From NCBI GenBank assembly GCA_963808455.1, contig CAWEHT010000292.1:1-21794 (forward strand): DNA of 21,794 bases, written 5' to 3'. The notes under the pieces were generated by a model. That model did not search any database, had not been told where the DNA came from, and was given only the letters and a program-made list of their open reading frames with translations. The position numbers and the translations under genes were made by a program. Positions 8,312-16,791 of this stretch are shown here, piece by piece (position 1 is the first letter of the stretch; every line of letters starts with the position of its first letter). Source of the DNA: CAWEHT01 sp963808455 (GTDB lineage: Bacteria; Chloroflexota; Anaerolineae; CG2-30-64-16).

Positions 8312-8905
8312 ATGTCCCGGCTCACACGGCCTTTCTTTGCGCGCGACACGGTCGCTGTGGCCCGTGATTTACTGGGGAAACGGCTGGTACGGGTGCTGGC
8401 GGGCCAGCGCCTGGGTGGCTTGATCGCGGAAACCGAAGCCTACCGGGGCGCCGACGATCAGGCTTCGCATGCCTATCGCCTCACGCCGCGCAGCGCGATC
8501 ATGTACGGGCCGCCGGGCCATGCTTACATTTACTTGATCTACGGCCGCAATTATTGCCTCAACATGGTCACGGAAACCGCAGGCCTGCCGGGCGCTGTCC
8601 TGATCCGTGGCATCTTCCCTGATGAAGGCATCGAGACCATACGTCTGCGTCGGGGCCTGGGGTTTCCGGCGCCCGCCTCCCCGCCGGCCGATGCGCGTCT
8701 CACGGATGGTCCAGGCAAAGTTTGCCAGGCGCTGGGCATCGACTTGGCCCTCAATGGGGCCGACCTGATGCAGGATAGCGCGTTGTATGTGGAAGACGCG
8801 CCCGGCACGCAGGCAAGCATCGTTTGCAGCGGGCCACGCGTCGGTGTGCGTGGCGACGCCGAGACCCGCCTGCGACCCTGGCGCTTTCAGTGGCGCAGAA
8901 CCTGA
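8312..8905 (+). CDS. mpg: 3-methyladenine DNA glycosylase (AAG/MPG family)
   Basis: Removes 3-methyladenine and related alkylated or deaminated purines from DNA to start base excision repair. The 197-residue protein is full length for bacterial AAG-type enzymes. LIAETEAYRGADDQASHAY holds the catalytic Glu (E42) and the base-stacking Tyr44 and His53, by analogy to human E125, Y127 and H136. The base-pocket strand YIYLIYGRNYCLNMV and the LTDGPGKVCQALGI segment follow. It begins 12 bases after the corrected lexA stop, so it is probably co-transcribed from the LexA-controlled promoter and would be induced by DNA damage. Its last 19 bases overlap the end of murJ on the opposite strand. Confidence 0.94.
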   Translation: MSRLTRPFFARDTVAVARDLLGKRLVRVLAGQRLGGLIAETEAYRGADDQASHAYRLTPRSAIMYGPPGHAYIYLIYGRNYCLNMVTETAGLPGAVLIRGIFPDEGIETIRLRRGLGFPAPASPPADARLTDGPGKVCQALGIDLALNGADLMQDSALYVEDAPGTQASIVCSGPRVGVRGDAETRLRPWRFQWRRT

Positions 8906-10485
8906 CCGCCGTGCTGCGCCCTTCTGCCCGGTCGTCGATGAAGGACCATCGACCACACGGCTCCTAGCTCCGGCATGCCGAGCAGAGCTGCCCCCGCCAG
9001 ATAGATCAGCGCGCCCACCACCAGCCCTCCGGCGCCCACCAGAAAGGCATGGCCGGTCCCCAAACGTGATGCTGCCCAAAGCAGCGGGATGGCCATGGCA
9101 ACCGTGGCGAGGCCGGAGCGCAAGGCGGTGCTGGCAAGCGGCTTCAGGTCCAAGCCCCCGAGGCGCCAGGTCAAGAGCACGAGGAGCGCCACCATCTCGA
9201 AAGTGTTGGCCGTGGTATCGCCGAGCGCCAACCCGCCAAAGCCGAGGGGCCCCCGTGCCCAGAGGCTGATGGCGGTATTGAGCACCAGGCTCACCAGGGC
9301 AATGATCACCGGCGTCCGGGTGTCGTGGAGAGCGTAGAAGCCCCGGGCGACGATCTCGGTCACCGAGAGCCCGATGAGGCCCAGGCTGTAGAACGCCAGG
9401 GCGTAGGCAGTCAACCCGGTGGACTGGGCCGTGAATTGGCCGCGCTGCAGCAGCATGCGGACAAGCGGGGTGCGCCAGATGAAGAGGCCGACCGTGGCCG
9501 GTATGGTGATGAAGAGCACGGCCCGCAGGGTGTTGCACAACACGCGCCGCAGCTCGCCGAAGCGGCGCTGGGCGCCCAGCGCCGCGAAGGTCGGAAAAGC
9601 GGCCGTGGCCACAGCCTGCGCCACAATGCCCTCCGGCAGCAGAACGATCATCCAGGCATAGTTGAGGGCCGATACGCTGCCGGCCCCGAGGCCGGAAGCC
9701 AGGATGGTGTTGATCCAGAAGTTGAGCTGCACGGCGGCCAGCCCCAGCAGGCGCGGCGCCATCAGCCGTCCGACTTCCCGGACCCGAGGGTCATCCAGGC
9801 CCAGCGTTCGCTGATAGCGGGCGCCGTACCACCACAAGCCTATCAGCTGCGCATCCAGATGCAGCCCGGCTCCGATGATCACCCCCACGACCATGCCCTG
9901 AACGCCCATGCGCGGCGCCAGGAACCAGGCCCCGCCAATGATGGATAGGTTATACAGGACGGGCCCCAAAGCCGGCATGAGGAAGTGCCCATGGCTGTTC
10001 AGAGCGCTCATGATCAGCCCGCTGACGCCGAACATCACCGTGCTGATGAGCATCCAGCGAACCAACGAGGCCGTCAAAGCTTGCTGCTCCGGCGTAAAGC
10101 CCGGCGCCAGCACATCGCGGACCAGGAGCGGCGCCAGGACCGCCGCCAGGGCAGCGGCGGCTACCAGGACGATCAAGACGAGATTGGTCACGGCGCTGAA
10201 CAGCTGCCAGGCACCGGTGCGATCGCGGCGAGCCAGGTAGCCCGTGAAGACCGGGATGAACGCCGAGCTCAGCGCGCCCCCGGCAATAAGCTGGAAGAGC
10301 AAATCGGGGACACGAAAAGCGGCAACGTAGGCATCGTAATCGGGGCTGGTGCCGAAGCGGGCGCTGATGATCATCTCGCGCGCCAGGCCGGTCACCTTGC
10401 TCGCCAGGAACAAGGCCATGACCAGCGTTGCGGCCCGCGCGATTTGGCCGGTGCTGGAAGGGCTGGTAGACTTTGCCCTCACCAT
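8887..10485 (-). CDS. murJ: Lipid II flippase MurJ (MviN family)
   Basis: A polytopic membrane protein of the MOP superfamily that moves lipid II across the cytoplasmic membrane for peptidoglycan synthesis. Visible family segments include SKVTGLAREMIISARFGTS, DAYVAAFRVPDLLFQLIAGG, ALSSAFIPVFTGYLAR, the Arg/Pro-rich helix LMAPRLLGLAAVQLNFWIN, and GIVAQAVATAAFPTFAALGA. About 14 hydrophobic segments run to residue ~510. I prefer ATG 10485 (532 residues), preceded at 7 bases by AGG. The frame stays open to TTG 10512. An extended -10 (TGGTATAAT, hexamer 10560-10555) lies upstream. Its presence implies a peptidoglycan-containing or at least lipid II-using cell. It is convergent with mpg, overlapping by 19 bases. 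Confidence 0.93.
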   Translation of the reverse strand: MVRAKSTSPSSTGQIARAATLVMALFLASKVTGLAREMIISARFGTSPDYDAYVAAFRVPDLLFQLIAGGALSSAFIPVFTGYLARRDRTGAWQLFSAVTNLVLIVLVAAAALAAVLAPLLVRDVLAPGFTPEQQALTASLVRWMLISTVMFGVSGLIMSALNSHGHFLMPALGPVLYNLSIIGGAWFLAPRMGVQGMVVGVIIGAGLHLDAQLIGLWWYGARYQRTLGLDDPRVREVGRLMAPRLLGLAAVQLNFWINTILASGLGAGSVSALNYAWMIVLLPEGIVAQAVATAAFPTFAALGAQRRFGELRRVLCNTLRAVLFITIPATVGLFIWRTPLVRMLLQRGQFTAQSTGLTAYALAFYSLGLIGLSVTEIVARGFYALHDTRTPVIIALVSLVLNTAISLWARGPLGFGGLALGDTTANTFEMVALLVLLTWRLGGLDLKPLASTALRSGLATVAMAIPLLWAASRLGTGHAFLVGAGGLVVGALIYLAGAALLGMPELGAVWSMVLHRRPGRRAQHGGQVLRH

Positions 10486-10554
10486 GGTGGTACCTGTGGG
10501 CACCGGTGCCAAAGGCAGGCACCGGGTTCCTGAAAACGCAGGCGCATAGCGGGG

Positions 10555-10563
10555 ATTATACCA
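10555..10563 (-). promoter_or_regulatory. murJ promoter (extended -10)
   Basis: On the minus strand, TGG followed by a perfect TATAAT (10560-10555). No good -35 is present, as is common with an extended -10. It lies just upstream of the divergent NUDIX gene's ribosome binding site. Confidence 0.45.
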
Positions 10564-10589
10564 TCATTCGCATCCAGCAGGAGGAAAGC

Positions 10590-11108
10590 ATGGGTCGCGA
10601 AGATCAGGGCGTGGCCAAGAGTCAGGATCGCTACCGGGTGATCCCGCGTTCGCTGTGCTTCATCATCAACGGCGAGGATGTGCTGCTCTTGCGCGGCGGC
10701 CCGCAGAAGCGCCTATGGGCCGGCCTGTACAACGGGGTCGGCGGGCACATCGAGGCCGGCGAGGACATCTACAGCGCCGTGCTGCGCGAGATCAAAGAGG
10801 AAACAGGCCTGAGCGTGCACGACGTGCGCCTGCGCCTGGTGGTGCACGCCGACGCCGGCGATCCCGGTGTCGGCATCATGATCTTCGTCTTTACCGCCTC
10901 GAGCAACAGCAGGGAGGTGGTCGAATCCGCAGAAGGTACGCTCGAATGGGTCCCCTGCTCGCATCTGCCGCTGGCAAATGTGGTCGAGGACCTGCCGTTG
11001 CTGCTACCGCGCCTCCTCGCGATGGCGCCGGACGACCCAACCTTTTTCGCGGCCTACACGTACGACGACGCCGACCATCTCAGAGTCAACTTCGTCACGG
11101 CCCAATAG
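10590..11108 (+). CDS. NUDIX hydrolase
   Basis: Hydrolyses a nucleoside diphosphate linked to another moiety; the exact substrate cannot be read from the sequence. The full Nudix box (GX5EX7REUXEEXGU) lies at residues 52-74: G52, E58, then REIKEETGL from R66, with the Mg2+-binding glutamates E67, E70 and E71 present. An N-terminal strand, YRVIPRSLCFIINGEDVLLLRG, and RLWAGLYNGVGGHIEAG precede it, as in MutT/8-oxo-dGTP diphosphatase-like members. The 172-residue product ends with DADHLRVNFVTAQ. ATG 10590 is chosen because GGAGGAAAGC directly precedes it. The frame is open upstream, but that part overlaps the murJ start region. A role in nucleotide-pool cleaning is plausible but not shown. Confidence 0.9.
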   Translation: MGREDQGVAKSQDRYRVIPRSLCFIINGEDVLLLRGGPQKRLWAGLYNGVGGHIEAGEDIYSAVLREIKEETGLSVHDVRLRLVVHADAGDPGVGIMIFVFTASSNSREVVESAEGTLEWVPCSHLPLANVVEDLPLLLPRLLAMAPDDPTFFAAYTYDDADHLRVNFVTAQ

Positions 11109-11365
11109 TTCGCTTCCCTGCCTGGGGCAGAAACAGGGGGCCCTTTCGGTGACACCAGGAGGAATGCTCCCTCTGCGGGGACTTCGTCGCTGGCGTCCCG
11201 CCGCGGCGCCGATCCTCCCGTCCACCCGAGCTTTGCACTGCGATCAGCACGAAAGACCTTGCTACCGAAGGCATTCCCCGCACACGCACCAGGGGCCGGG
11301 TTCTCCTGCGGGGTATCGCTCATCCCCAAGAAACCCGGCGTCTTGCTGCTCAGGGCCGATCAACC
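11109..11365. other. Intergenic region without a convincing gene
   Basis: 257 bases between the converging NUDIX and DsbA-like genes. Short open frames here look like chance. Two inverted repeats are present: GGGAC (11178-11182) with GTCCC (11195-11199), and the hairpin listed at 11295-11339. Confidence 0.5.
11295..11339. terminator. Possible terminator hairpin between NUDIX and DsbA-like genes
   Basis: GCCGGGTT (11295-11302) pairs with AACCCGGC (11332-11339). Inside it, GGGG and CCCC can extend the stem. No U-tract on either side, so factor-independent termination is doubtful. Confidence 0.35.
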
Positions 11366-12067
11366 TCACTTGTTCGCCAGCGCGGCGTCGATGAGGGCCG
11401 ACAGCTGCTGATAGGTTACGCCGCCTTCCTGGCGCTGGCCGTTGACGAAGAAAGTGGGCGTGGACTGGACCCCCAGGCGCTGGCCCTGCGTGTAATCCGA
11501 CTCGACCGCCGCAGCATACTTGTTGCTGTCCAGACAGCTATTGAAGCTGGCCGTGTTGAGACCGAGGCTGGCCGCAATGATCTTCAGGTTGGCTGTGGTG
11601 AACACGCCGCTATTCTCCGTGCCTTGATGCGTGAAAAGATCATGGGCAAAGCGCCAGAACTGGTTCTGGTCGGCGGCGCAATCAGCCGCCTGCGCCGCGG
11701 TCTCGGATTCGGGGCCGATGAACGGAAAACTGTGATACACCAGCCGGATTTTGCCCGTGTCGATGTAAGGAGCCTTCAGCTGCTGCAGGACCGGCTCGAA
11801 CTGAGCGCAATAAGGACACTGAAAGTCGGCGTAGACGTCGATCGTGACCGGGGCATTCGCCTGGCCACAGGTCGCCACGCCACAGGCGTCAAGAGGGGCC
11901 GGCGACGAGGGCGTGCCGACGCTGGCCGCCGTCGTGCTTGCGCTGGCACTGACCGAAACCAGGGCCAGGGCGATCGCCGCCACCGCTACAACCCCCCCAA
12001 TCACCCACAAGAGCGTGGCATTTTGCCGCCGCTTTGCCCGTTTGCCCGCCGGCCTTCTGCCCGACAT
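11366..12067 (-). CDS. Membrane-anchored DsbA-like thiol-disulfide oxidoreductase
   Basis: Introduces or exchanges disulfides in exported proteins. The 233-residue product has a basic N-terminus (KRAKRRQ), one membrane segment at about 18-40 and a Ser/Ala/Thr/Pro linker. A thioredoxin-fold domain of the DsbA/BdbD type follows, with PVTIDVYADFQCPYCAQFEP (CPYC at 84-87) and the cis-proline loop QSTPTFFVNG (Pro204). A second Cys pair, C130 and C178, lies in the inserted helical domain, and C62/C67 precede the thioredoxin fold. A strong AGGAGGG ribosome binding site stands before ATG 12067. A separate promoter probably lies in the 161 bases between it and the MacB-like gene. The neighbouring secreted propeller protein has one Cys pair that could be a client, which is speculation. 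Confidence 0.92.
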   Translation of the reverse strand: MSGRRPAGKRAKRRQNATLLWVIGGVVAVAAIALALVSVSASASTTAASVGTPSSPAPLDACGVATCGQANAPVTIDVYADFQCPYCAQFEPVLQQLKAPYIDTGKIRLVYHSFPFIGPESETAAQAADCAADQNQFWRFAHDLFTHQGTENSGVFTTANLKIIAASLGLNTASFNSCLDSNKYAAAVESDYTQGQRLGVQSTPTFFVNGQRQEGGVTYQQLSALIDAALANK

Positions 12068-12082
12068 GGATTCCCTCCTATT

Positions 12083-12110
12083 CCCGTGACAGAATAAGCC
12101 CCATCACGGG
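12083..12110. repeat. Inverted repeat upstream of the DsbA-like gene
   Basis: CCCGTGA (12083-12089) pairs with TCACGGG (12104-12110), 14-base loop. It sits in the leader, just before the ribosome binding site of the DsbA-like gene. Confidence 0.35.
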
Positions 12111-12179
12111 CCCCGTCTGTACGCGCAGTCGCATAGTCGGGGGGTTTCGCAGAGGGCTGACAAATACGCTGGCGTCCAC

Positions 12180-12209
12180 ATTGTAGTCTCAAGGATGGGC
12201 GCCAGCCAA
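12180..12209 (-). promoter_or_regulatory. Probable promoter of the DsbA-like gene
   Basis: On the minus strand, TTGGCT (12209-12204), an 18-base spacer and TACAAT (12185-12180). The leader would be about 106 bases. No CTCAG repeat is seen here. Confidence 0.45.
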
Positions 12210-12228
12210 GCGTCGGTTCGCGATCCCC

Positions 12229-13476
12229 TTACTCGAAGTGCAGTGCGTCGATCGGGTTGAGGCCCGCCGCCCGGTACGCGGGATAGATGCCGAAGAAAAG
12301 GCCGATGAGGAGGGCGAAGCCGCACGCCAGCGCCACCGAGTCGAATTGGACCACGGCATGCAGTGTCGAGCTCCCCAGGCTCACATTCGACATCAGCCCG
12401 GCAGCGCCAGCGCCCAGCGCCACGCCGATGAGCCCCCCCATCACGCTCATGATGGTGGCCTCGGTAAGGAATTGCGTCAGCACATTCCGGCGCGTGGCGC
12501 CGATGGCCTTGCGGATGCCGATCTCACGGGTGCGTTCGGTGACGGAAACCAACATGATGTTCATGATGCCGATGCCACCTACCAGCAGCGAGATACCGGC
12601 CACGCCGCCCAAGAACAGCGTCAGCACGCCCGTGATTTGGTTGGCGCTGGCGAGCAAGGAGTCCTGATTCTGGATTGTGAAGTCGTCGTTGCCGCTCCGG
12701 ATATGGTGGCGTTCTTCCAGGATGGAGGTGATCTCCTGGGTGGCCGCCGTGATTTGGCTCTTGTTGGTCACCTGAACACTGATCTGGCTTACCGTGTTGC
12801 CCGTCGCTGTCCGGTTGCCCGCCAGCCGGGACATCGCGGTAGTGATGGGCACCAGCACCTGGTCATCCGCGTTGCCCATGCCGGTGCCGCCCTTGGCAGT
12901 CAGCACGCCGACTACCCGAAAATTGATGTTATTGATGCGGATGTACTGGCCAACCGGCTCCTTGCCGTTGGTGAACAGCTCGCTGGCTACGTTGGCGCCC
13001 AACACCACATCCGTCGCCTTGGCCTGTACGTTGGCCGCCGTGATGAAGTCCCCGTCCGACACACTGTAGTTACGCACGGTCGCATACGCATCGGTGATGC
13101 CCAGCACCCGCGTGTCGACGTTGTTGGCCCCATAGACGACCTGGCCGAACGCATCCATTTCCGGCGCCACCGCGGCAACGTCAGGGGCGTTCGTCTGGTC
13201 GGCGAGCGCCACGGCATCCTGATACGTCAACGTCTCTGCCGAGCCGGCAGCCGAGCGCACGCCGCTCGTGGTGGTGGCACCAGGCGTGACAAACAACAGG
13301 TTGGTGCCCATGCTGTTGATCTGGCTGTCGATGGAGCTCTGGGCGCCGCGCCCGACGGCCATGAGGGCGACGACCGCGGCGACACCGATGATGATGCCCA
13401 GCATCGTCAGAGCCGAACGCATCTTGTTGGCTGCCAGGCTTCGTAGAGCTATGCGACCACTTTCCGAGAGATTCAT
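12229..13476 (-). CDS. MacB/FtsX-type ABC transporter permease
   Basis: A 415-residue permease with MacB topology. The first membrane helix follows the elbow motif RIALRSLAANKMRSALTMLG (helix about 22-42). A large extracytoplasmic MacB-PCD domain covers about 43-280 and includes GTNLLFVTPGA. Three C-terminal helices contain LLVGGIGIMNIMLVSVTERT and REIGIRKAIGATR (the ATPase-coupling region), ending in FGIYPAYRAAGLNPIDALHFE. Such permeases work as dimers with a separate cytoplasmic ATPase and an HlyD/MacA-like adaptor, usually in one operon. Here the adaptor gene is on the opposite strand about 1.7 kb away and no ATPase gene lies in the window. A GAGG ribosome binding site precedes ATG 13476. 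A four-element CTCAG operator lies upstream. The substrate is unknown. Confidence 0.92.
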   Translation of the reverse strand: MNLSESGRIALRSLAANKMRSALTMLGIIIGVAAVVALMAVGRGAQSSIDSQINSMGTNLLFVTPGATTTSGVRSAAGSAETLTYQDAVALADQTNAPDVAAVAPEMDAFGQVVYGANNVDTRVLGITDAYATVRNYSVSDGDFITAANVQAKATDVVLGANVASELFTNGKEPVGQYIRINNINFRVVGVLTAKGGTGMGNADDQVLVPITTAMSRLAGNRTATGNTVSQISVQVTNKSQITAATQEITSILEERHHIRSGNDDFTIQNQDSLLASANQITGVLTLFLGGVAGISLLVGGIGIMNIMLVSVTERTREIGIRKAIGATRRNVLTQFLTEATIMSVMGGLIGVALGAGAAGLMSNVSLGSSTLHAVVQFDSVALACGFALLIGLFFGIYPAYRAAGLNPIDALHFE

Positions 13477-13555
13477 AATATCGCCTCTTCTTTATCCGAA
13501 ACAACTTCGCTAGACGTTTGCCTTCAGGCTTTACGATCAGGCTACTTCAATCGTT

Positions 13556-13609
13556 ACTTTAGTCGCGCCGCCTGATAAGGTGCGAAGCAGGGGCTGAGAG
13601 GTTGCTGAG
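13556..13609 (-). promoter_or_regulatory. Predicted response-regulator operator and promoter of the MacB-like gene
   Basis: Read on the minus strand, four pentamers begin exactly 11 bp apart: CTCAG (from 13609), CTCAG (13598), CTTCG (13587) and ATCAG (13576). A -10-like TAAAGT follows at 13561-13556, 15 bp after the start of the last element. No separate -35 is recognisable, as expected for an activator-dependent promoter. The leader to ATG 13476 would be about 73 bases. Confidence 0.65.
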
Positions 13610-13617
13610 AGAGCGCG

Positions 13618-13671
13618 GGCCGCGTGGATGTGGCCGGCCGCTCGGCGAAGGCCGCGTGGATGTGGCCGGCC
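13618..13671. repeat. Pair of 22-bp perfect direct repeats between divergent operators
   Basis: The sequence starting GGCCGCGTGGATG occurs at 13618-13639 and again at 13650-13671, offset by 32 bp, with no mismatch over 22 bp. The pair fills the space between the two opposed CTCAG arrays. Confidence 0.85.
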
Positions 13672-13672
13672 T

Positions 13673-13726
13673 CTCAGGAACTGCTCAGTTTCCGCACAGC
13701 CAGAATTCAGCCCCGCCGGCTAACCT
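13673..13726 (+). promoter_or_regulatory. Predicted response-regulator operator and promoter of the PD40-adaptor operon
   Basis: Four pentamers begin exactly 11 bp apart: CTCAG (13673), CTCAG (13684), CACAG (13695) and TTCAG (13706). A weak -10-like TAACCT (13721-13726) begins 15 bp after the start of the last element, the same spacing as on the MacB side. The leader to ATG 13809 would be about 76 bases. Confidence 0.62.
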
Positions 13727-13808
13727 CGATCAGGCAAGGCCACGAACCGCCACAAAGCACCCAAGGGGTAATTCATCCGGCGGATTGGACCAGGAGCGAG
13801 GCGAGCAC

Positions 13809-15123
13809 ATGAGAAAGCACCCATTCCAGCTGCCTTTGTTGGCGACATTATTATGCGTGATGGCTCTGACCTCCGCGCTGCCGGCTTATGCAACCGCCGA
13901 GCCCAGCGCGATCGTCACCAGTGCCACCCTGAACGTGCGCGGCGGGCCCGGCACCGGCTACCCGGTGCTCAGCGTGGCCCACGCTGGCCAGGGCTTCACC
14001 ATCACGGGGCGCACTGCAGACGGCTGGCTGCGGGTCGGCCTGGCCAGCGGAAGCTCGGGCTGGGTCAGCAGCGACTATGTCGTCACGATCGGGGACCTGA
14101 ACAGCGTCCTCGAGGTGAGCTCTGCTGCCGCCGATCCCTTGACCAGCGGCAGCACGTCTCAAACGAGCAGCCACGCCATCGTATTTCAGGTCAGCAGCGG
14201 CGGCCCAATCTATGTGGTGAACCCCGACGGGACGGGCCTGCGTTATCTGACGACTGGCATGGACCCGGCTCTCTCTCCTGACGGCGAATGGGTGGCCTTT
14301 ACGCGCTGGGACGGGCAACAGACCGCCATCACCGGCACCCTCTGGGTGATCAAGATAGATGGCAGCAGCCAGCGCAAGGTGATGACCGGCGCACTCCAGC
14401 CGAAGTCGCCCACCTGGTCCGCCGACGGCACCCAGATCGTGATCGACATGCAGGCAGGCGGGACGAGCGGCACGACCTACATGTGTTCCACCGGTCCTGG
14501 CCAGCCGATGCAGGAGTCACCCACGCCCATCTCCGGCGAGATGTGCATGCCGCGGCCTGCTGACCCGCACTGGGCGTTGCGCTTGGTGAATGTGGCCACC
14601 GGCTCGTACCAGGACCTGCCCCACGAGGCACACTCTTTCGCGCCGTCGTGGAATCCGGCCAAGTCCTGGCAGGTCGTCTTTCGGGGCGACCAGGGCCTCG
14701 AAGAGCCTCGATCTTACCCGGATGACGACCTGGGTGCTCTCGGCCAACGCCAGCTATCGGGGGCCTGTCTTCTCACCCGATGGGACGAAGATCGCCGTCA
14801 CCTACTTGCAGAACGACCACTGGGAAGTGCATGTCATCAACGCTGACGGCAGCAACGAGATACGGCTTACTGAGACACCGCTGACGATGCTGATGGATAC
14901 GGCGCTGAACGGCAGCGATCCCAAGTCCTGGGATAATGCGGCGCCCGCCTGGTCACCCGATGGCTCGCAGATCGCCTATATAACCAACCGCAGCGGCTCA
15001 TACGAGATCTGGGTGATGAACGCGGATGGCAGCGATCAGCACGTCTTGCTATCGGCAACAGCCCTGGCCGGCCTGAACATCAAGTACGAAGGCAACGACG
15101 AACGCGTCATCTCCTGGCGGTAG
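13809..15123 (+). CDS. Secreted SH3b and PD40 (TolB-like) beta-propeller protein (one frameshift)
   Basis: Begins with a signal peptide (KHPFQLPLLATLLCVMAL, cleavage after PAYA near residue 26). A bacterial SH3 domain follows at about 30-96, with SATLNVRGGPGTGYPVL and DGWLRVGLASGSSGWVSSDY. SH3b domains bind cell-wall peptides. The rest is a propeller of PD40/WD40-like blades such as IYVVNPDGTGLRYLTTGMDP, PALSPDGEWVAFTRWDG, PTWSADGTQIVIDMQ, PVFSPDGTKIAVTYL and PAWSPDGSQIAYITN. The frame breaks at about 14697-14701, after FRGDQGL, and resumes with KSLDLTRMTTWVL. Corrected length is about 437 residues. Apart from the signal peptide only two Cys are present, in TYMCSTG and GEMCMP, a possible disulfide. 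It is 44 bases ahead of the adaptor gene, in the same operon. It may be a wall-bound sensor or scaffold; the function is unknown. Confidence 0.87.
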
Positions 15124-15167
15124 TTTAGCCATTAAGAGAAGACCTTTCCTGAACCAGAGGAGCATCC

Positions 15168-16770
15168 ATGAACAAGGCAAAACGTTTGAGGGCAGTCATC
15201 ATGGTGGTGGTCGTGGCAGCAGTCGCAGTGGGGCTGTACCTGCACTTTCGGCCCGGCAGCAGCGTGGCCGCGACGAACCTGAACACAACGACCGTGCAGA
15301 ACACCTCGTTGGCAGAGACCGTCGAGCGCGGCGGGCAACATCAAGTCGCACCGGACGGCCGATCTTGCCTTCGGCGAGAGCGGCACCGTCACAAAGGTCA
15401 ATGTGCAGCTGGGCGACCATGTGAAGAGCGGGGAGGTGCTGGGGCAGATCGATACCAGCAACCTCGACCTGGCCCTGCGCACGGCACAGGTCACCCTGAA
15501 GAACGCCCAGGACGCGCTCGCCGAGGCCAAGGCGCCTTACACGAGCGAGGATATCGACAACGCCAAGGCCGCGCTGGCCTCGGCGCAGGCTGCCTATGAC
15601 AAGGTCGTCGCCGGAGCCAGCCAGGCCGAGCTGGCAGCCGCTCAGGCCTCGGTGGACAGCGCCCAGGCGGCCTACGATGCCGCGGTCAAATCGGCCAGCA
15701 CCTCCGACAGCTCGCTGATCGAGGCCGCCGCGACGCTGGACAAGGACCGGATCGCCGTGCAGCAGGCGCAAAGCGCCTATGATCTGGTGTCGTGGCGTGG
15801 CAACTCGGCATCGTCCGGGGAGGCCGCGACCCTGCAGAGCGATACCATCGAATACAACTCCGCCAAGGCAGCTTACGATGCACTGGCCACGACCACACCC
15901 ACCAGCGAAAGCTCATCCATCGCCTCGGCGTTCGCCACCCTGGAGTCGGCCAAGGCCAGCCTCGACACACTCCAAAACCAGGTCAGCCAGGCCGACCTGA
16001 CGTCGGCGCAGTCAACTCTAACTCAGGTCAAGAACACGCTGGCCAAGGAACTGGCGGGCCCAACCAAGACGGCGCTGGACGAGGCGGAAAACACCGTGGA
16101 GTCGGCGCAGATCGCCCTGGACCAGGCCAAGATCAACCTGCAAGAGGCGCAGGTCCTGGCGCCCTTCGATGGCGTAGTCACCGCGGTCAACGTCACGCAA
16201 GACGAGACAGTCAGCGGAACGGCCTTCTCCATCGCCGACCTGGATCATCTGGAGGTCACCGTCAACATGGACGAGGTCGATGTGGACGAGGTGCAGGTAG
16301 GGCAGCCGGTCTCCATCACGCTGGACGCTGTGCCCGACCTGACGCTGGGTGGCAGCGTCACAAAGATCGCCCCGGCGGGCACAACCAGCAGCGGCGTGGT
16401 CAGCTACCCCGTCACCGTGGCCTTGACGAACACAAATGACTCGTCCATGGACGGCGTAAAGACCGGCATGACGACCGAGCTCAGCATCATCGTTGCCCAG
16501 CGCACGAACGTGCTGGCGGTGCCCAACAAGGCCGTCAAGACCATGGGCAACGAGAAGTACGTCACCGCGCTGTACAAGGGGCAACAGATCGGCGTCCCCG
16601 TCCAGACCGGGCTGACCAACGACTCGATGACCAAGATCACCAGCGGGCTCAAGGCGGGCGATGTGGTCCTCGTCTCCTCGAGCGCAGCCAAATCCACTAC
16701 CAGCGAGGGCGCCGGAGGTGGCATGGGCGGCATGGGCATGCCCGGCATGGGCGGCCCTCCCGGGCCGTGA
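15168..16770 (+). CDS. HlyD/MacA-like membrane fusion (adaptor) protein (one frameshift)
   Basis: An extracytoplasmic adaptor that normally partners a MacB-type ABC exporter. One N-terminal membrane segment (RAVIMVVVVAAVAVGLYLHF) anchors it. A first lipoyl half-motif (GESGTVTKVNVQLGDHVKSG, then EVLGQIDTSNL) is followed by a long Ala/Gln-rich coiled coil at about residues 110-330. The second lipoyl half (VLAPFDGVVTAVNVTQDETV), a beta-barrel (LEVTVNMDEVDVDEVQVGQP) and a membrane-proximal domain come next. The tail is Gly/Met-rich (GGGMGGMGMPGMGGPPGP). The frame breaks at about 15321-15324; two missing bases would join ETV to SSAAGNIKSHRTADLAFGES. Corrected length is about 534 residues, long because of the coiled coil. 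GAGGAG lies 5 bases before ATG 15168. An intrinsic terminator follows, with no ATPase gene downstream. Confidence 0.92.
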
Positions 16771-16791
16771 GGCAGTAGGTCCACACGGGAC

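Noticed and set aside
8369..9538. 389-codon minus-strand frame through mpg and the murJ end
   Set aside because: Overlaps two recognised genes out of frame; composition is that of a shadow.
11109..11365. T-box-like riboswitch, suggested by GGGTGG, CCGCGG and a GGGAC stem on the minus strand
   Set aside because: The conserved T-box 14-mer is not present, and no aminoacyl-tRNA or amino acid gene lies downstream in the right direction.
12238..13446. 402-codon plus-strand frame opposite the MacB-like gene
   Set aside because: Antisense shadow; the minus-strand product has all MacB permease features, and this frame has low-complexity His/Asp/Arg content.
13618..13671. Start of a CRISPR array
   Set aside because: Only two 22-bp copies with a 10-bp gap; no further units and no cas genes.
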